Of a DNA stretch of 64,000 bases, positions 28,565-37,700 are shown one piece after another. The stretch is taken from assembly GCF_001832905.1 (NCBI RefSeq), contig NZ_MKIR01000012.1, positions 62,001-126,000 on the forward strand, given 5' to 3'. A model generated the notes under the pieces. That model was not told the DNA's origin. It worked only from the letters and a program-made list of their open reading frames with translations, and ran no database searches. This DNA comes from Floricoccus tropicus. Lineage in GTDB: Bacteria; Bacillota; Bacilli; Lactobacillales; Streptococcaceae. Position 1 is the stretch's first letter. Each line of letters starts with the position of its first letter. Both the position numbers and the translations under genes were made by a program.

Positions 28565-30379
28565 TTATTCAACAGTAACAGCTTTTGCAAGATTACGTGG
28601 TTTATCAACATCAAGTCCACGCGCAATTGAAGCATAATATGCAATTAATTGTGTTGGAATTACCATTGCTATTGGAGCAAGATATGGGTGAACTTCAGTA
28701 ACGATAATATCATCGTCCTCTTTCGCCATACTTTCTTCAACTACTGTAAGTACATTAGCTCCACGTGCTGCAACTTCCATAATATTACCACGAGTATGAG
28801 CCGAAACTTTTGGATTGTTCGAAATTAAAGCAATTACGGGAGTACCTTCTTCAATAAGAGCAATAGTACCATGTTTCAATTCACCTGCTGCAAATCCTTC
28901 ACATTGGATATATGATACTTCTTTTAACTTAAGGCTTGCTTCCATTGCAACATAATAATCTTCAGCACGTCCAATATAGAAAGCATTTCTACTATCAGCA
29001 ATTACTTCATTTACTTTTTCTTCTATTAATTCTTTTTCTGACAAAGTAGCTTCAATTGATTGAGCTGCAATTGAAAGCTCTTTAACTAAATCAAAATCAA
29101 ATGCTTCTGATTTATTGTTAGCTTCTCCAACTGCTTTTGCAAGGAAAGTTAGAGCTGCAATTTGTCCAGTATATGCTTTAGTTGATGCTACTGCAATTTC
29201 AGGTCCAGCATGTAGAAGCATTGTGTATGTTGCTTCACGAGAAAGAGTTGATCCTGGAACATTTGTGACTGTTAAACTTGGAATCTTTCTTTCATTTGTT
29301 TTAACTAATACTTGGCGTGAATCTGCAGTTTCTCCTGATTGAGAAAGGTAAATAAAGAATGGTTTTTCCGATAATAACGGCATATCATAGCCCCACTCAC
29401 TAGCAACACCCAATTCAACTGGTGTATCAGTAAGTGCTTCAAGAGTTCTTTTAGAAGCATAACCAGCATTATAACTTGTTCCTGCTGCAATAATATAAAT
29501 TCTGTCAGCATCTTGAACTGCTTTTACAATCTCAGGATCTACATTCATGCTTCCATCTTCATTAACATATTTTGTAATAAGTTTACGCATAACTGATGGT
29601 TGTTCATCAATTTCTTTCAACATATAGAAAGGATAAGTTCCTTTACCGATATCTGAAAGGTCAAGCTCAGCGATGTATGAATCTCTCTCAACTTTATTAC
29701 CATCATAATCAGTAATTTCAACATTACCTTTTGTCAAGACTACTAACTCCTTATCATGAATTTCCATAAATTCATTAGTTTCACGAATCATTGCCATAGC
29801 ATCAGAACATACCATATTATATCCGTCACCCAAACCAATGAGAAGCGGACTTTTATTTTTAGCAACATAGATTACATCAGAATCATTTTCATCCATCAAT
29901 GCAAAAGCATATGAACCTTCAATAATATGAAGTGCTTTTTTGAAAGCTTCTATTATTGATAATCCTTCATTGGCAAACTTTGCAATTAAAGCTACTGCAA
30001 CTTCTGTATCTGTTTCACTTTTGAACGGATAGTCTGATAAATATTCTGCTTTAATTTCTAAATAATTTTCAATTACTCCATTATGAACAAGTACAAATTC
30101 ACCATCAGCGCTTGCATGTGGATGAGAATTTTCTTCACTTGGTTGACCATGTGTTGCCCAACGAGTATGACCAATACCTGCTGTACCTGCAACTTCCATA
30201 CCAATTTTTTCTCTTAATTTAGCAATTCGACCGACTGATTTAATTAAATTCTTATTTCCTTTAGCATTATTTACAAAAATTCCTGCTGAATCATATCCAC
30301 GATATTCAAGTTTTTCAAGTCCTTGCATTAAAATATCTACTGCATTATTATTCCCCACTACACCGACAATTCCACACAT
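28565..30379 (-). CDS. glmS: Glutamine-fructose-6-phosphate aminotransferase (isomerising)
   Basis: Makes glucosamine 6-phosphate from fructose 6-phosphate and glutamine, the entry to amino-sugar and peptidoglycan synthesis. 604 aa: N-terminal nucleophile glutaminase (Cys2 after Met removal, CGIVGVVG) and two SIS isomerase domains (AAGTSYNAG and SQSGETADS motifs). I chose the ATG at 30379: it has AAAGGGAG upstream and must sit directly before Cys2, so the longer in-frame opening to 30451 is rejected. Two NagR-like sites bracket the promoter, and the upstream region is too short and unlike the glmS ribozyme. Confidence 0.96.
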   Translation of the reverse strand: MCGIVGVVGNNNAVDILMQGLEKLEYRGYDSAGIFVNNAKGNKNLIKSVGRIAKLREKIGMEVAGTAGIGHTRWATHGQPSEENSHPHASADGEFVLVHNGVIENYLEIKAEYLSDYPFKSETDTEVAVALIAKFANEGLSIIEAFKKALHIIEGSYAFALMDENDSDVIYVAKNKSPLLIGLGDGYNMVCSDAMAMIRETNEFMEIHDKELVVLTKGNVEITDYDGNKVERDSYIAELDLSDIGKGTYPFYMLKEIDEQPSVMRKLITKYVNEDGSMNVDPEIVKAVQDADRIYIIAAGTSYNAGYASKRTLEALTDTPVELGVASEWGYDMPLLSEKPFFIYLSQSGETADSRQVLVKTNERKIPSLTVTNVPGSTLSREATYTMLLHAGPEIAVASTKAYTGQIAALTFLAKAVGEANNKSEAFDFDLVKELSIAAQSIEATLSEKELIEEKVNEVIADSRNAFYIGRAEDYYVAMEASLKLKEVSYIQCEGFAAGELKHGTIALIEEGTPVIALISNNPKVSAHTRGNIMEVAARGANVLTVVEESMAKEDDDIIVTEVHPYLAPIAMVIPTQLIAYYASIARGLDVDKPRNLAKAVTVE

Positions 30380-30396
30380 ATCTATATCTCCCTTTA

Positions 30397-30510
30397 AATT
30401 GGTATATACTTTTTTATTATTTATTTTTAAAACATAGATACTATAAAACAATACATTGAAGATGTCAATAACAATTTTTATTATTGAAAATAAATTTATT
30501 GGTATACATT
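30397..30510 (-). promoter_or_regulatory. glmS promoter bracketed by two NagR (GntR-type) operator-like sites
   Basis: On the minus strand TTGACA (30463-30468) and TATAGT (30440-30445) have a 17-bp spacer. AATTGGTATATACT (30397-30410, downstream) and TATTGGTATACATT (30497-30510, upstream) share ATTGGTATA(T/C)A, like the dre sites of NagR/YvoA regulators, which control glmS and nagAB in streptococci. The regulator gene is not in the window. Confidence 0.6.
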
Positions 30511-30605
30511 GATAAACAATTAACTTCTATTAAAAAAGACCTTACGGCCCTCCATACTTTAAATAAATTTATATTTAAAAATTATTTTTTGGTTATGTTC
30601 CATTT

Positions 30606-32009
30606 TTACCAACTGCCTCCAGAGCCTCCATCAGAATATCCTCCGCCAAAACCTCCACTGCTACTATCAAAATTTAATTTAGAGTCATTACTAGAAGTAT
30701 AATCTCCAACCGATTTGCAAATATTATTATATCTATAAAGTGAGTCAGTATTATATAAATTATAATTAGTATATCCTGTAGCAAGAGTCTCTAAACCTTC
30801 ATTCTTAACTGTTTTCATTATTTTTATTGCTCTTTTAATATAATCATCCATTTCTTTCTCAGTTAATTTATTAGTAAGATCTTCAAAAGTAATGTTACTT
30901 TTATATTCATTAACAATCATGGATTTAAGAATTATGAAAACTAAATTTTTCCTCTCTTCATCCAACTTTTCATATTTAGATGATTTATATAAACTATTTT
31001 CTATCTTCTTATTAATTACTTCATCATTTCTTTGAATAAATTTATTTTCAATCTCATCACTAAATCCAATTCTATCAATTTTTTCTTTTAACCATTCTAA
31101 TTTTTCCCCATAAGAGATATCACTCATATATATAGGGTCTTGATCTAATCCTTTAATTTGATTAATACTCAAACTATCATTATATAAATTCTCAATTATT
31201 TTAGAACGTTCAATTAATAAATCTATTTCCTTCTCTCTATTAGTATCATCAGTAATCGTTCCCATCTTAAAATCAATATATTGTATTGGAGTAAAATATA
31301 CTAAATTATAATTTTTCAAATCCGGAATAACATTTGCCATTCCCTTATCAGCAAAAATTTCAACAAGCCGATCAATAGAGACTTGCTTTTCTTCCTCTCT
31401 TTTTTTATTCTTCCTAAAGTCAAAAATAATAACGACACCAATAAAAATTAAAAATCCTATAATTATTAAGTAAATAATTTTTTTATTGAGAAAAATATAT
31501 GCTAGCCAATCCAGTAAATTAAATTTTGGGGAAAAATTTAACGAATATTTACTGATATTATCCGTTATGTCATTTACAGCGTCATCATACCTTCCCATTT
31601 TTAGTTTGCTCATTACAAATTGATCATCTTGAACAATTTTAGTAGCAAAACTACTTTTTATAGGTCCACTATAGTCTGCTCCCATCGCAAAATAATATTT
31701 ACGATCATTTGGAGATATAGCAAGTAATATTCCATAATTGTAACCACTGTAACCTAAACCTAAATTATTAAATTTTCTTCTAGCCACCTTATCTATTGAT
31801 TCACCATTTAATCCATTTAGTGTATAAACAAAATAAACAGGGTGATGGTCCATGTACTTCATATCTTCATTTAAGGAATTTATATTTGAGATAGTCCTTT
31901 CAGACAAAATATTTGCATCATCCTGTACATACTTTGAATCTGCGAATACCCCAACACCCCCGAAAACAAAGAAAAACATAATTATTATTAGTTTGATTAT
32001 TTTTTTCAA
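30606..32009 (-). CDS. TPM-domain membrane protein (paralogue 1), Gly/Ser-rich tail
   Basis: About 467 aa. N-terminal signal peptide ending near FADSKY, an extracellular TPM domain (about 25-150; VDDANILS-type start, NNLGLGYSGYNYGILLAISPNDR, YYFAMGADY), one transmembrane helix near 170-195, then a long charged cytoplasmic-side region and a tail GGFGGGYSDGGSGGSW. TPM domains occur in phosphatases and photosystem repair factors; the role here is unknown. I favour the TTG at 32009, since the product then aligns residue for residue with the second paralogue; a GTG at 32018 is the alternative. No strong ribosome site is seen for either. A close paralogue lies at 36183-37580. Confidence 0.75.
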   Translation of the reverse strand: MKKIIKLIIIMFFFVFGGVGVFADSKYVQDDANILSERTISNINSLNEDMKYMDHHPVYFVYTLNGLNGESIDKVARRKFNNLGLGYSGYNYGILLAISPNDRKYYFAMGADYSGPIKSSFATKIVQDDQFVMSKLKMGRYDDAVNDITDNISKYSLNFSPKFNLLDWLAYIFLNKKIIYLIIIGFLIFIGVVIIFDFRKNKKREEEKQVSIDRLVEIFADKGMANVIPDLKNYNLVYFTPIQYIDFKMGTITDDTNREKEIDLLIERSKIIENLYNDSLSINQIKGLDQDPIYMSDISYGEKLEWLKEKIDRIGFSDEIENKFIQRNDEVINKKIENSLYKSSKYEKLDEERKNLVFIILKSMIVNEYKSNITFEDLTNKLTEKEMDDYIKRAIKIMKTVKNEGLETLATGYTNYNLYNTDSLYRYNNICKSVGDYTSSNDSKLNFDSSSGGFGGGYSDGGSGGSW

Positions 32010-32094
32010 TTCTTTCACCCATCTATATGTAATTATATGAATTTATGAAACTAGTATTTAACAACATTCTACACTAAAATTTATATTTTATATA

Positions 32095-32121
32095 CAAAAA
32101 GCAGTACAATTTCTTGTACTA
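32095..32121 (-). terminator. Terminator of the lspA-rluD pair
   Basis: AGTACAA (32103-32109) pairs with TTGTACT (32114-32120), loop TTTC, followed on the minus strand by CTTTTTG. It lies about 20 bp past the pseudouridine synthase stop. Confidence 0.7.
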
Positions 32122-32140
32122 CTTAGACTTAAATAAAAAC

Positions 32141-33037
32141 TTAAATTTGTTCTCTTAATTTTTCAATTGCTTTTTGAAATACTTCAGGTGCTGGTGCTGT
32201 GAACTCCATCCACTCACCAGTAGTTGGGTGTTCAAAACCTAAAACTTCAGCATGAAGAAATTGTCCTTCGTTTGGTATCAAAGTTTTTCTAGGGCCGTAT
32301 AATGGGTCTCCTGCTACTGGATGACCAATATAAGCCATATGGACACGAATCTGATGAGTACGTCCTGTTTCAAGTTCAAGCGAAATCAATGTATAGTCAT
32401 TAAATCGTTCAATAACCTCAAAACGTGTTACCGCAGGTTTTCCACTCGCAATAACTGCCTGACTTTTACGATCTTTAGGATTGCGACCGATTGGGGCTTC
32501 AATCATTCCCTTATCACTTGGTAAATTACCATGAACAATAGCTAAATATCGACGCTTGCTTGTTTTTGCTTTCAACTGTTCTGCTAATTTTTCATGGGCA
32601 GAGTCATTTTTAGCGACCATCAAAAGTCCTGATGTATCTTTATCAATTCTATGAACGATTCCAGGACGAATAACTCCATTAATCCCTGATAAATTTTTAA
32701 TTTGATGCATCAATCCATTTACTAAAGTGCCTGATGTATGACCAGCTGATGGGTGAACAACCATACCTTGTGGCTTGTTGACCACTGCAACATCATCATC
32801 TTCATATACAATATCAAGGGACAAGTCTTCAGGTAGGTATTCTAAAACTTCTTCAACTGGCTCAGTAAACTCAATCACATCACCTTCTTGAACTTTATAT
32901 TTTGCTTTTGCAGCATTCCCATTAACAGTTACTTGACCATCTTTTATTAATTCATTAGTAACTGTTCGTGAGTATTTTGTTAGATCAGCCATAGCCTTAT
33001 CAAGTCTACTGCCAGCTTCTTTTACAATTATCTTCAT
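32141..33037 (-). CDS. rluD: RluD-family 23S rRNA pseudouridine synthase
   Basis: 298 aa. N-terminal S4 RNA-binding domain (about 12-60) and an RsuA/RluD catalytic domain with the invariant Asp in GIVHRIDKDTSGLLMVAKN (Asp near 135). It should isomerise uridines in 23S rRNA helix 69 or a related site; exact target is not set by sequence. The start ATG overlaps the lspA stop by 4 bp, the usual lspA-rluD pairing in Gram-positives. Confidence 0.92.
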   Translation of the reverse strand: MKIIVKEAGSRLDKAMADLTKYSRTVTNELIKDGQVTVNGNAAKAKYKVQEGDVIEFTEPVEEVLEYLPEDLSLDIVYEDDDVAVVNKPQGMVVHPSAGHTSGTLVNGLMHQIKNLSGINGVIRPGIVHRIDKDTSGLLMVAKNDSAHEKLAEQLKAKTSKRRYLAIVHGNLPSDKGMIEAPIGRNPKDRKSQAVIASGKPAVTRFEVIERFNDYTLISLELETGRTHQIRVHMAYIGHPVAGDPLYGPRKTLIPNEGQFLHAEVLGFEHPTTGEWMEFTAPAPEVFQKAIEKLREQI

Positions 33038-33507
33038 TTTTTCTTACTTTTTCCTTTCTTGCTATCTTCTCTAAAGATACAAATATAAATCAATATCAAT
33101 CCAACAGTTAAAAAGGAATCCGCCACATTAAAAATCGGGAAATTAATAAAGTCTAGTTGGAACATATCAACAACATAACCAAGACGCACTCGATCAATGA
33201 AATTACCAAGAGTTCCTGCAATTATGAGAGCAATACTATATGAAATTCCATTATTTTTATTGATATTTTTAACCAAATAATAAGTACCTACTACCAAAGC
33301 TATCGCTGTTATGATGGTAAAGAACCACTGCTTGCCTTCAAACATTGACCATGCGGCACCAGTATTTTGGAGATGAGTTAAACTTAGGATATTTTTTATA
33401 AAAGGAATGCTATCTCCTAAGGGGATATTTTTCACTGTCCAAAATTTAACAAATTGGTCAGCAGCAACTCCTAAAATTATTATTAAAAGTACTAGTATTT
33501 TTTTCAT
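33034..33507 (-). CDS. lspA: Lipoprotein signal peptidase (signal peptidase II)
   Basis: 157-aa membrane aspartic protease that removes signal peptides from lipoproteins. Four predicted helices. The catalytic aspartates lie in NFIDRV near 113-118 and FNVADS near 131-136; the conserved N-T-G-A segment (LQNTGAAWS) is near 51-59. It has a Lys-rich cytoplasmic tail. It overlaps the pseudouridine synthase gene by 4 bp. Confidence 0.95.
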   Translation of the reverse strand: MKKILVLLIIILGVAADQFVKFWTVKNIPLGDSIPFIKNILSLTHLQNTGAAWSMFEGKQWFFTIITAIALVVGTYYLVKNINKNNGISYSIALIIAGTLGNFIDRVRLGYVVDMFQLDFINFPIFNVADSFLTVGLILIYICIFREDSKKGKSKKK

Positions 33508-33544
33508 AAGTCTAATTATACCATAAGAATTTTTAGTGGTGGAA

Positions 33545-33576
33545 AAAAATTAATTAAAAGAGAGACCATAGGCCTC
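33545..33576 (-). terminator. Terminator of the TIM-barrel-like gene
   Basis: On the minus strand GAGGCC-TAT-GGTCTC (one G-U pair) is followed by a T-rich tract. It lies 10 bp past the stop codon. Confidence 0.7.
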
Positions 33577-33585
33577 AACTTTCTT

Positions 33586-34293
33586 CTAATACAGTTCATG
33601 ATCTTCCCTGTAATGTTGCATTTTTTTGTGGAACAACTCTTCTGCTAGTCCATAACCTGTTACTGTAATGGCATTAGCTCCTGCTTCAATCGTTTCTAGA
33701 ATAGATTCTTCGTTCTTGCCACCAGACGCGATGATTGCCACATCAGGATATTCATCAACTGGGAAAAATGATTTAACATGCCTGACTAATTTTGCTGTGT
33801 CTTTTCCACCAGCTACGTTGAAAATATCAACTCCCATTTTATGTAGGGAAACTAAATCACGCTCATAATCTAGTACTGTGTAGATTATCGGAACATCAAT
33901 ATATGAATCAACAAGCTTAATAGTTTTTTCATCTACTGGACCATTTAGAACAACTGCTGATGCACCCTTTTGATCAGCTGTCATTCCGTTTGTCGCACAA
34001 CGAATTCCTGATGTTAAACCACCACCAATTCCTGCAAGAACAGGCATTCTAGCAACATTTAAGATTGATTCTAGAATCGCCATATCTGCAGTAAATGGGT
34101 AGACATTTAAGATAGCATCCGCATTTGTATTTGAAATTACAGTTACATCATTAGAGTACAAAATACTTTTTATTCTACGTCCCTTAATCATGAATCCTGA
34201 TGCTTTAGAAATTACCTTAGGCATTGATATGATAGAATCACGACTTCTTAGTGTAGAATCAATATTTGGTATATGTTTTACTGGTTTTTCCAT
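33586..34293 (-). CDS. TIM-barrel-like protein of unknown function
   Basis: 235 aa, soluble. Alternating beta-alpha pattern with Gly-rich turns, GGGLTSGIRC near 90-99, NVAGGKD near 158-164, IIASGGKNEESI near 186-197 and a final ITVTGYG near 209-215. The look is that of a HisA/HisF or phosphate-binding TIM barrel, but the specific residues of those enzymes are not recognised. Start ATG at 34293 with GGGGA upstream; a TTG at 34305 is less likely. Extended -10 TGCTATAAT (34327-34332) upstream. Divergent from an M20 amidohydrolase. Conserved-looking, function not assigned. Confidence 0.7.
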   Translation of the reverse strand: MEKPVKHIPNIDSTLRSRDSIISMPKVISKASGFMIKGRRIKSILYSNDVTVISNTNADAILNVYPFTADMAILESILNVARMPVLAGIGGGLTSGIRCATNGMTADQKGASAVVLNGPVDEKTIKLVDSYIDVPIIYTVLDYERDLVSLHKMGVDIFNVAGGKDTAKLVRHVKSFFPVDEYPDVAIIASGGKNEESILETIEAGANAITVTGYGLAEELFHKKMQHYREDHELY

Positions 34294-34540
34294 AATTTTC
34301 CCCAATTCATTTTCATTATAATTCTGATTATAGCACCAAAATTTATTTTTAAATGTTTTTGAGAAAAATTTTACATTAAATTTACTTACTGCATACTTTG
34401 AAAATATTTTTCTTCATCAATATGATATTAAGACATTTAAATTTTTTAACTTGGCATCAAATTTTTCAAAGGTAATAATATAGTTACTGAACCTTGAATT
34501 TGATATGATTGTATGTACATATAAGAAAGAGGAATTGTGA

Positions 34541-35686
34541 ATGGCTATAGAAGAGGAATTTTTAGTTAAATTTATCGCAATAAGACATCATATTCATCAA
34601 CATCCAGAGTTATCAGAACATGAATATGAAACAACTGAATATATAAAAAAATTTTTAAGAGATCTTGATATAAAAATAATCGATTCTGGTTTAGAAACTG
34701 GAGTAATTGCTGAAATTGGAAATGATAAGAATAACATTATCGGGCTTCGATGTGATATTGATGCTCTTCCAATATTTGAAGAAACTGGTCTTCCTTACGC
34801 ATCGGTTAACGATGGAGTAATGCACGCCTGTGGTCATGATTTCCATACAACTTCACTTCTTGCTACTGCTGAATTATTAAAAGCTAATGAAGATAATCTC
34901 AATGGCACTGTTCGTCTTTTCTTTCAACCAGCTGAAGAAAACTTCCAAGGTTCACAGGCTGTAATTAAGACTGGTCTTCTGTCAAATTTAAATGCTCTTG
35001 TTGGCTTTCATAATTTCCCTGATTTACCTCTTGGCACTATTGGATATCGTCAAGATAAGCTAATGGCGAGTGTTGATAGAATAAAGGTCAAGATCAAAGG
35101 AGTAGGTAGTCACGCTGCTCATCCTCATGAGGGAAATGATCCAATCGTTACAGGATCACAAATAATAACCAATCTTCAAAGTCTAATATCCCGTCACATT
35201 CCTAGCAAGGAAGAAGCTGTTCTTTCTATTACACATGTCAAATCTGGCAGTACTTGGAATGTTGTACCAGATACATTTGAATTTGAAGGTACACTTAGAA
35301 CTCTTAATGAAGAAATCAGGGGAAAACTTAAAAATTTATTCTACAAGACAGTTGAAAATACAGCTGATATATATGGTCAAACTGTAGATATTGAGTGGAC
35401 TGAAGGTTCAGACTGTCTTGACAATGATTTGCAACTTTTCAATAAACTTGTTCCTAGTATTACTGATAACTTTTTAGATGCTATAAAAATTGAAAGCAAT
35501 CTAACTGGTGAAGACTTTTCTCGTTATCATAAATATGTTCCGATATTCTTTGCCTTTATTGGTACAGGAAAAAATATTCCACTTCATAATCCTAAATTCT
35601 TAATTGATGATAAAGCATTAATTTATTCAATTAAATATTACCTTGATGTGGTTCAAAGACTACTAAATATAAAATTAGATATTTAA
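34541..35686 (+). CDS. M20-family amidohydrolase
   Basis: 381-aa zinc peptidase-fold hydrolase of the M20D group (hippurate hydrolase / N-acyl-L-amino acid or N-acetyl-diaminopimelate deacylase). Metal-binding motifs: HACGHDFHT near 92-100, PAEE near 129-132 and HNFPD near 158-162, with a dimerisation lid between about 180 and 300. Start ATG with AGAGGAA upstream. No lysine-pathway neighbour (dapD) is present, so N-acetyl-diaminopimelate deacetylase is only one possibility. The gene ends in a double terminator shared with the convergent VOC gene. Substrate open. Confidence 0.85.
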   Translation: MAIEEEFLVKFIAIRHHIHQHPELSEHEYETTEYIKKFLRDLDIKIIDSGLETGVIAEIGNDKNNIIGLRCDIDALPIFEETGLPYASVNDGVMHACGHDFHTTSLLATAELLKANEDNLNGTVRLFFQPAEENFQGSQAVIKTGLLSNLNALVGFHNFPDLPLGTIGYRQDKLMASVDRIKVKIKGVGSHAAHPHEGNDPIVTGSQIITNLQSLISRHIPSKEEAVLSITHVKSGSTWNVVPDTFEFEGTLRTLNEEIRGKLKNLFYKTVENTADIYGQTVDIEWTEGSDCLDNDLQLFNKLVPSITDNFLDAIKIESNLTGEDFSRYHKYVPIFFAFIGTGKNIPLHNPKFLIDDKALIYSIKYYLDVVQRLLNIKLDI

Positions 35687-35746
35687 AAAGGACCAGAGGG
35701 TCCTTTAGACTTAAACTCTAACAAAATATCAGTTAGAGTTTTTTTA
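35687..35746. terminator. Double terminator between convergent genes
   Basis: Stem 1: AAAGGACC (35687-35694) with GGTCCTTT (35699-35706). Stem 2: AAACTCTAAC (35713-35722) with GTTAGAGTTT (35732-35741), then a T run. Stem 2 serves the M20 gene and reaches the last codon of the convergent VOC gene. Confidence 0.8.
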
Positions 35747-36151
35747 ATGCCAAACTGGTTGCCAAGTTACACCAAACTTATCGACCACCCATGCTACTTT
35801 TCGATTGTCTAGAACTTTTTCAGGTCCCATCATAACACTTCCGCCATCTGATAATACCTTAAATAAATTATCAAACTCTTCTTCCGTTTGACAATCAATA
35901 TAAAAAGATGTTGCCCAATTAAATGCAGGAGCGTCCCCTGGTGCCATATCCATGAACATAAACTCTTGACCTTGAATGTCTAAAATTCCATTCAAAACGC
36001 CTCCAACCATTTCTTTTGAAATATTTGGAAAATCTTCAGTAAAAAATTGAAGGTTTTTAACTGTCGTACCTGGAATATTCTCTGTGTAATATTCCATTGC
36101 TTCTTTTGCTCTTCCATCAAATGTTAAAAATATTGTAATTTTTGCCTTCAT
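35744..36151 (-). CDS. VOC-superfamily protein, PhnB/glyoxalase-like
   Basis: 135-aa PhnB-type (3-demethylubiquinone methyltransferase-like) fold: ITIFLTFDGRAKEAMEYYTENIPGT start, F-D-x-Q-x-F/M core (ILDIQGQEFMFMD) and a C-terminal FGVTWQPVWH end that typifies the family. Such proteins are usually single-gene and of uncertain substrate in Bacilli. Start ATG with AAGGAG upstream. It lies just 31 bp from the second TPM gene on the same strand and may be co-transcribed with it. Confidence 0.82.
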   Translation of the reverse strand: MKAKITIFLTFDGRAKEAMEYYTENIPGTTVKNLQFFTEDFPNISKEMVGGVLNGILDIQGQEFMFMDMAPGDAPAFNWATSFYIDCQTEEEFDNLFKVLSDGGSVMMGPEKVLDNRKVAWVVDKFGVTWQPVWH

Positions 36152-36182
36152 AATAATTTCTCCTTTTTTCTATATTTATAAT

Positions 36183-37580
36183 TTACCAAGTACCACCTGA
36201 ACTACCGTCTGAATATCCACTACTATCAAAACCACCACCACTACTATCAAAAAATGAATCTGATTCATGAGGTGAGTATGTATATATCAAAGAATTAATT
36301 GAATTGTATCTGTAAAGTGAATCTGTATCATAAATATTGTGATCATTATAATCACTCATAATTATATCAGCTCCCTCAGATTTTAAGGTATGAGCTTTTT
36401 TAATTGCTTGCTTCGTATATCGCTCCATATTGCTATTAATTATATTATCATTTATATTTTCTTTAGTAATGATATTACTAAAATCATTAACAATGATTGA
36501 CATTAATATAGTTTTTACCAAATTTTTCTTCTCATCGCTAAACTTGTTATACTTCTTATTTCTGGAAAGGGATTCTTCCATCTTATTATTAATTATTTCG
36601 TTATTTTCTCTAATATATTTAGCCTCAATTTCGTCATTCAAACCAATATTTGCAATATTTTCATTTATTCTTTTAAGTCTTACTTCATAAGATTCATTGA
36701 AGGTGTAATTTGCTCGGCTAGAAAGCTCCTTAAGTTGATTGATACTATATGTTTCATTATAAAGTTCTTCAATAGTTTTAGTACGCTCAACCAGTAAATC
36801 TATTCCTCTTTCTTCATCATCAAATGGTGATAAATTTTCCCAATATCTTATATATTCTTCTGGAGTAAGATGTACAAGTTCATCATTTATTATATCAGTG
36901 ATATTTTCTGTTAATCCTTTGTCTGACAATTTTTCCACTAATGCATCTATTCTTTTCTGATAATTTTTATGATATTTCCTTATTTTATTAAAAGCAACCA
37001 TAATAATACTGATTATAATAAATGAAAAGCTACCCCAAACTAAATATTTTTTTTCGACAATATCAGAACTTTCATTTGATACTTCCTGATCAATATTTTT
37101 TGAATAATTCATTGAAAAATCTCTTACATTATTAGTTATATTATTTACCGCTGAATCATAATTTTCAGACTTTAATTCACTTATTATATTTGAATCCTTT
37201 CCCACTATGTTTGTAGCAATCAATTTTTTTGTTGAAGGATTATAATCCGCACCCATTGCAAAATAATATTCACGTGCATTGGGTGATATAGCAAATAAAA
37301 TACCATTATTATAGCCCTTATAACCAAGTCCTAATTCATCAAACTTTTTTGTAGCTATTTCTTTAAGTGATCGTCCTTGTAAATCATTAAGTGTATAAAC
37401 AACATATACTGGATGATGGCTCATATTTACCATCTCACTATTTAATGAATCAATATTTGAAATTGTACTTTGACTTAGAATTTTAGCATCATCAACTACA
37501 TATTTTGAATCTGCAAAAACTACAATATTAGTGAACATTATCGTCATTAGAATAACAATAAAACTTATAAACTTTTTCAT
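36183..37580 (-). CDS. TPM-domain membrane protein (paralogue 2), Gly/Ser-rich tail
   Basis: 465 aa, same build as the protein at 30606-32009: signal peptide ending FADSKY, TPM domain with NDLQGRSLKEIATKKF, GLGYKGYNNGILFAISP and YYFAMGADY, one transmembrane helix near 180-197, a Lys/Glu-rich region and a tail SSGGGFDSSGYSDGSSGGTW. Start ATG at 37580 with AGGAG upstream. The two copies look like an old gene duplication separated by about 4 kb of unrelated genes. Their Gly-Ser tail resembles the end of YgcG-type TPM proteins. Function unknown; cell-envelope location is well supported. Confidence 0.8.
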   Translation of the reverse strand: MKKFISFIVILMTIMFTNIVVFADSKYVVDDAKILSQSTISNIDSLNSEMVNMSHHPVYVVYTLNDLQGRSLKEIATKKFDELGLGYKGYNNGILFAISPNAREYYFAMGADYNPSTKKLIATNIVGKDSNIISELKSENYDSAVNNITNNVRDFSMNYSKNIDQEVSNESSDIVEKKYLVWGSFSFIIISIIMVAFNKIRKYHKNYQKRIDALVEKLSDKGLTENITDIINDELVHLTPEEYIRYWENLSPFDDEERGIDLLVERTKTIEELYNETYSINQLKELSSRANYTFNESYEVRLKRINENIANIGLNDEIEAKYIRENNEIINNKMEESLSRNKKYNKFSDEKKNLVKTILMSIIVNDFSNIITKENINDNIINSNMERYTKQAIKKAHTLKSEGADIIMSDYNDHNIYDTDSLYRYNSINSLIYTYSPHESDSFFDSSGGGFDSSGYSDGSSGGTW

Positions 37581-37663
37581 AAAAATCTCCTAATGGACTA
37601 ACTCTAATTTTTTATATACTAAATTTATAACTACATTATAGCTTAATATATAGAAATATATAG

Positions 37664-37688
37664 AAAAAAATCGAGTTTCCTCGATTTT
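37664..37688 (-). terminator. Terminator of the parE-ktrB-ktrA-parC operon
   Basis: AAAATCGAG (37667-37675) pairs with CTCGATTTT (37680-37688), loop TTTC, followed on the minus strand by a run of T. It lies 12 bp past parC. Confidence 0.85.
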
Positions 37689-37700
37689 CAATTTATATTA

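Noticed and set aside
30380-30451. N-terminal extension of GlmS to 30451
   Set aside because: GlmS needs Cys as residue 2 after Met; the extension crosses the -10 region.
30380-30605. glmS ribozyme or riboswitch upstream of glmS
   Set aside because: The leader from the promoter to the start codon is only about 55 nt and lacks any matching structured core.
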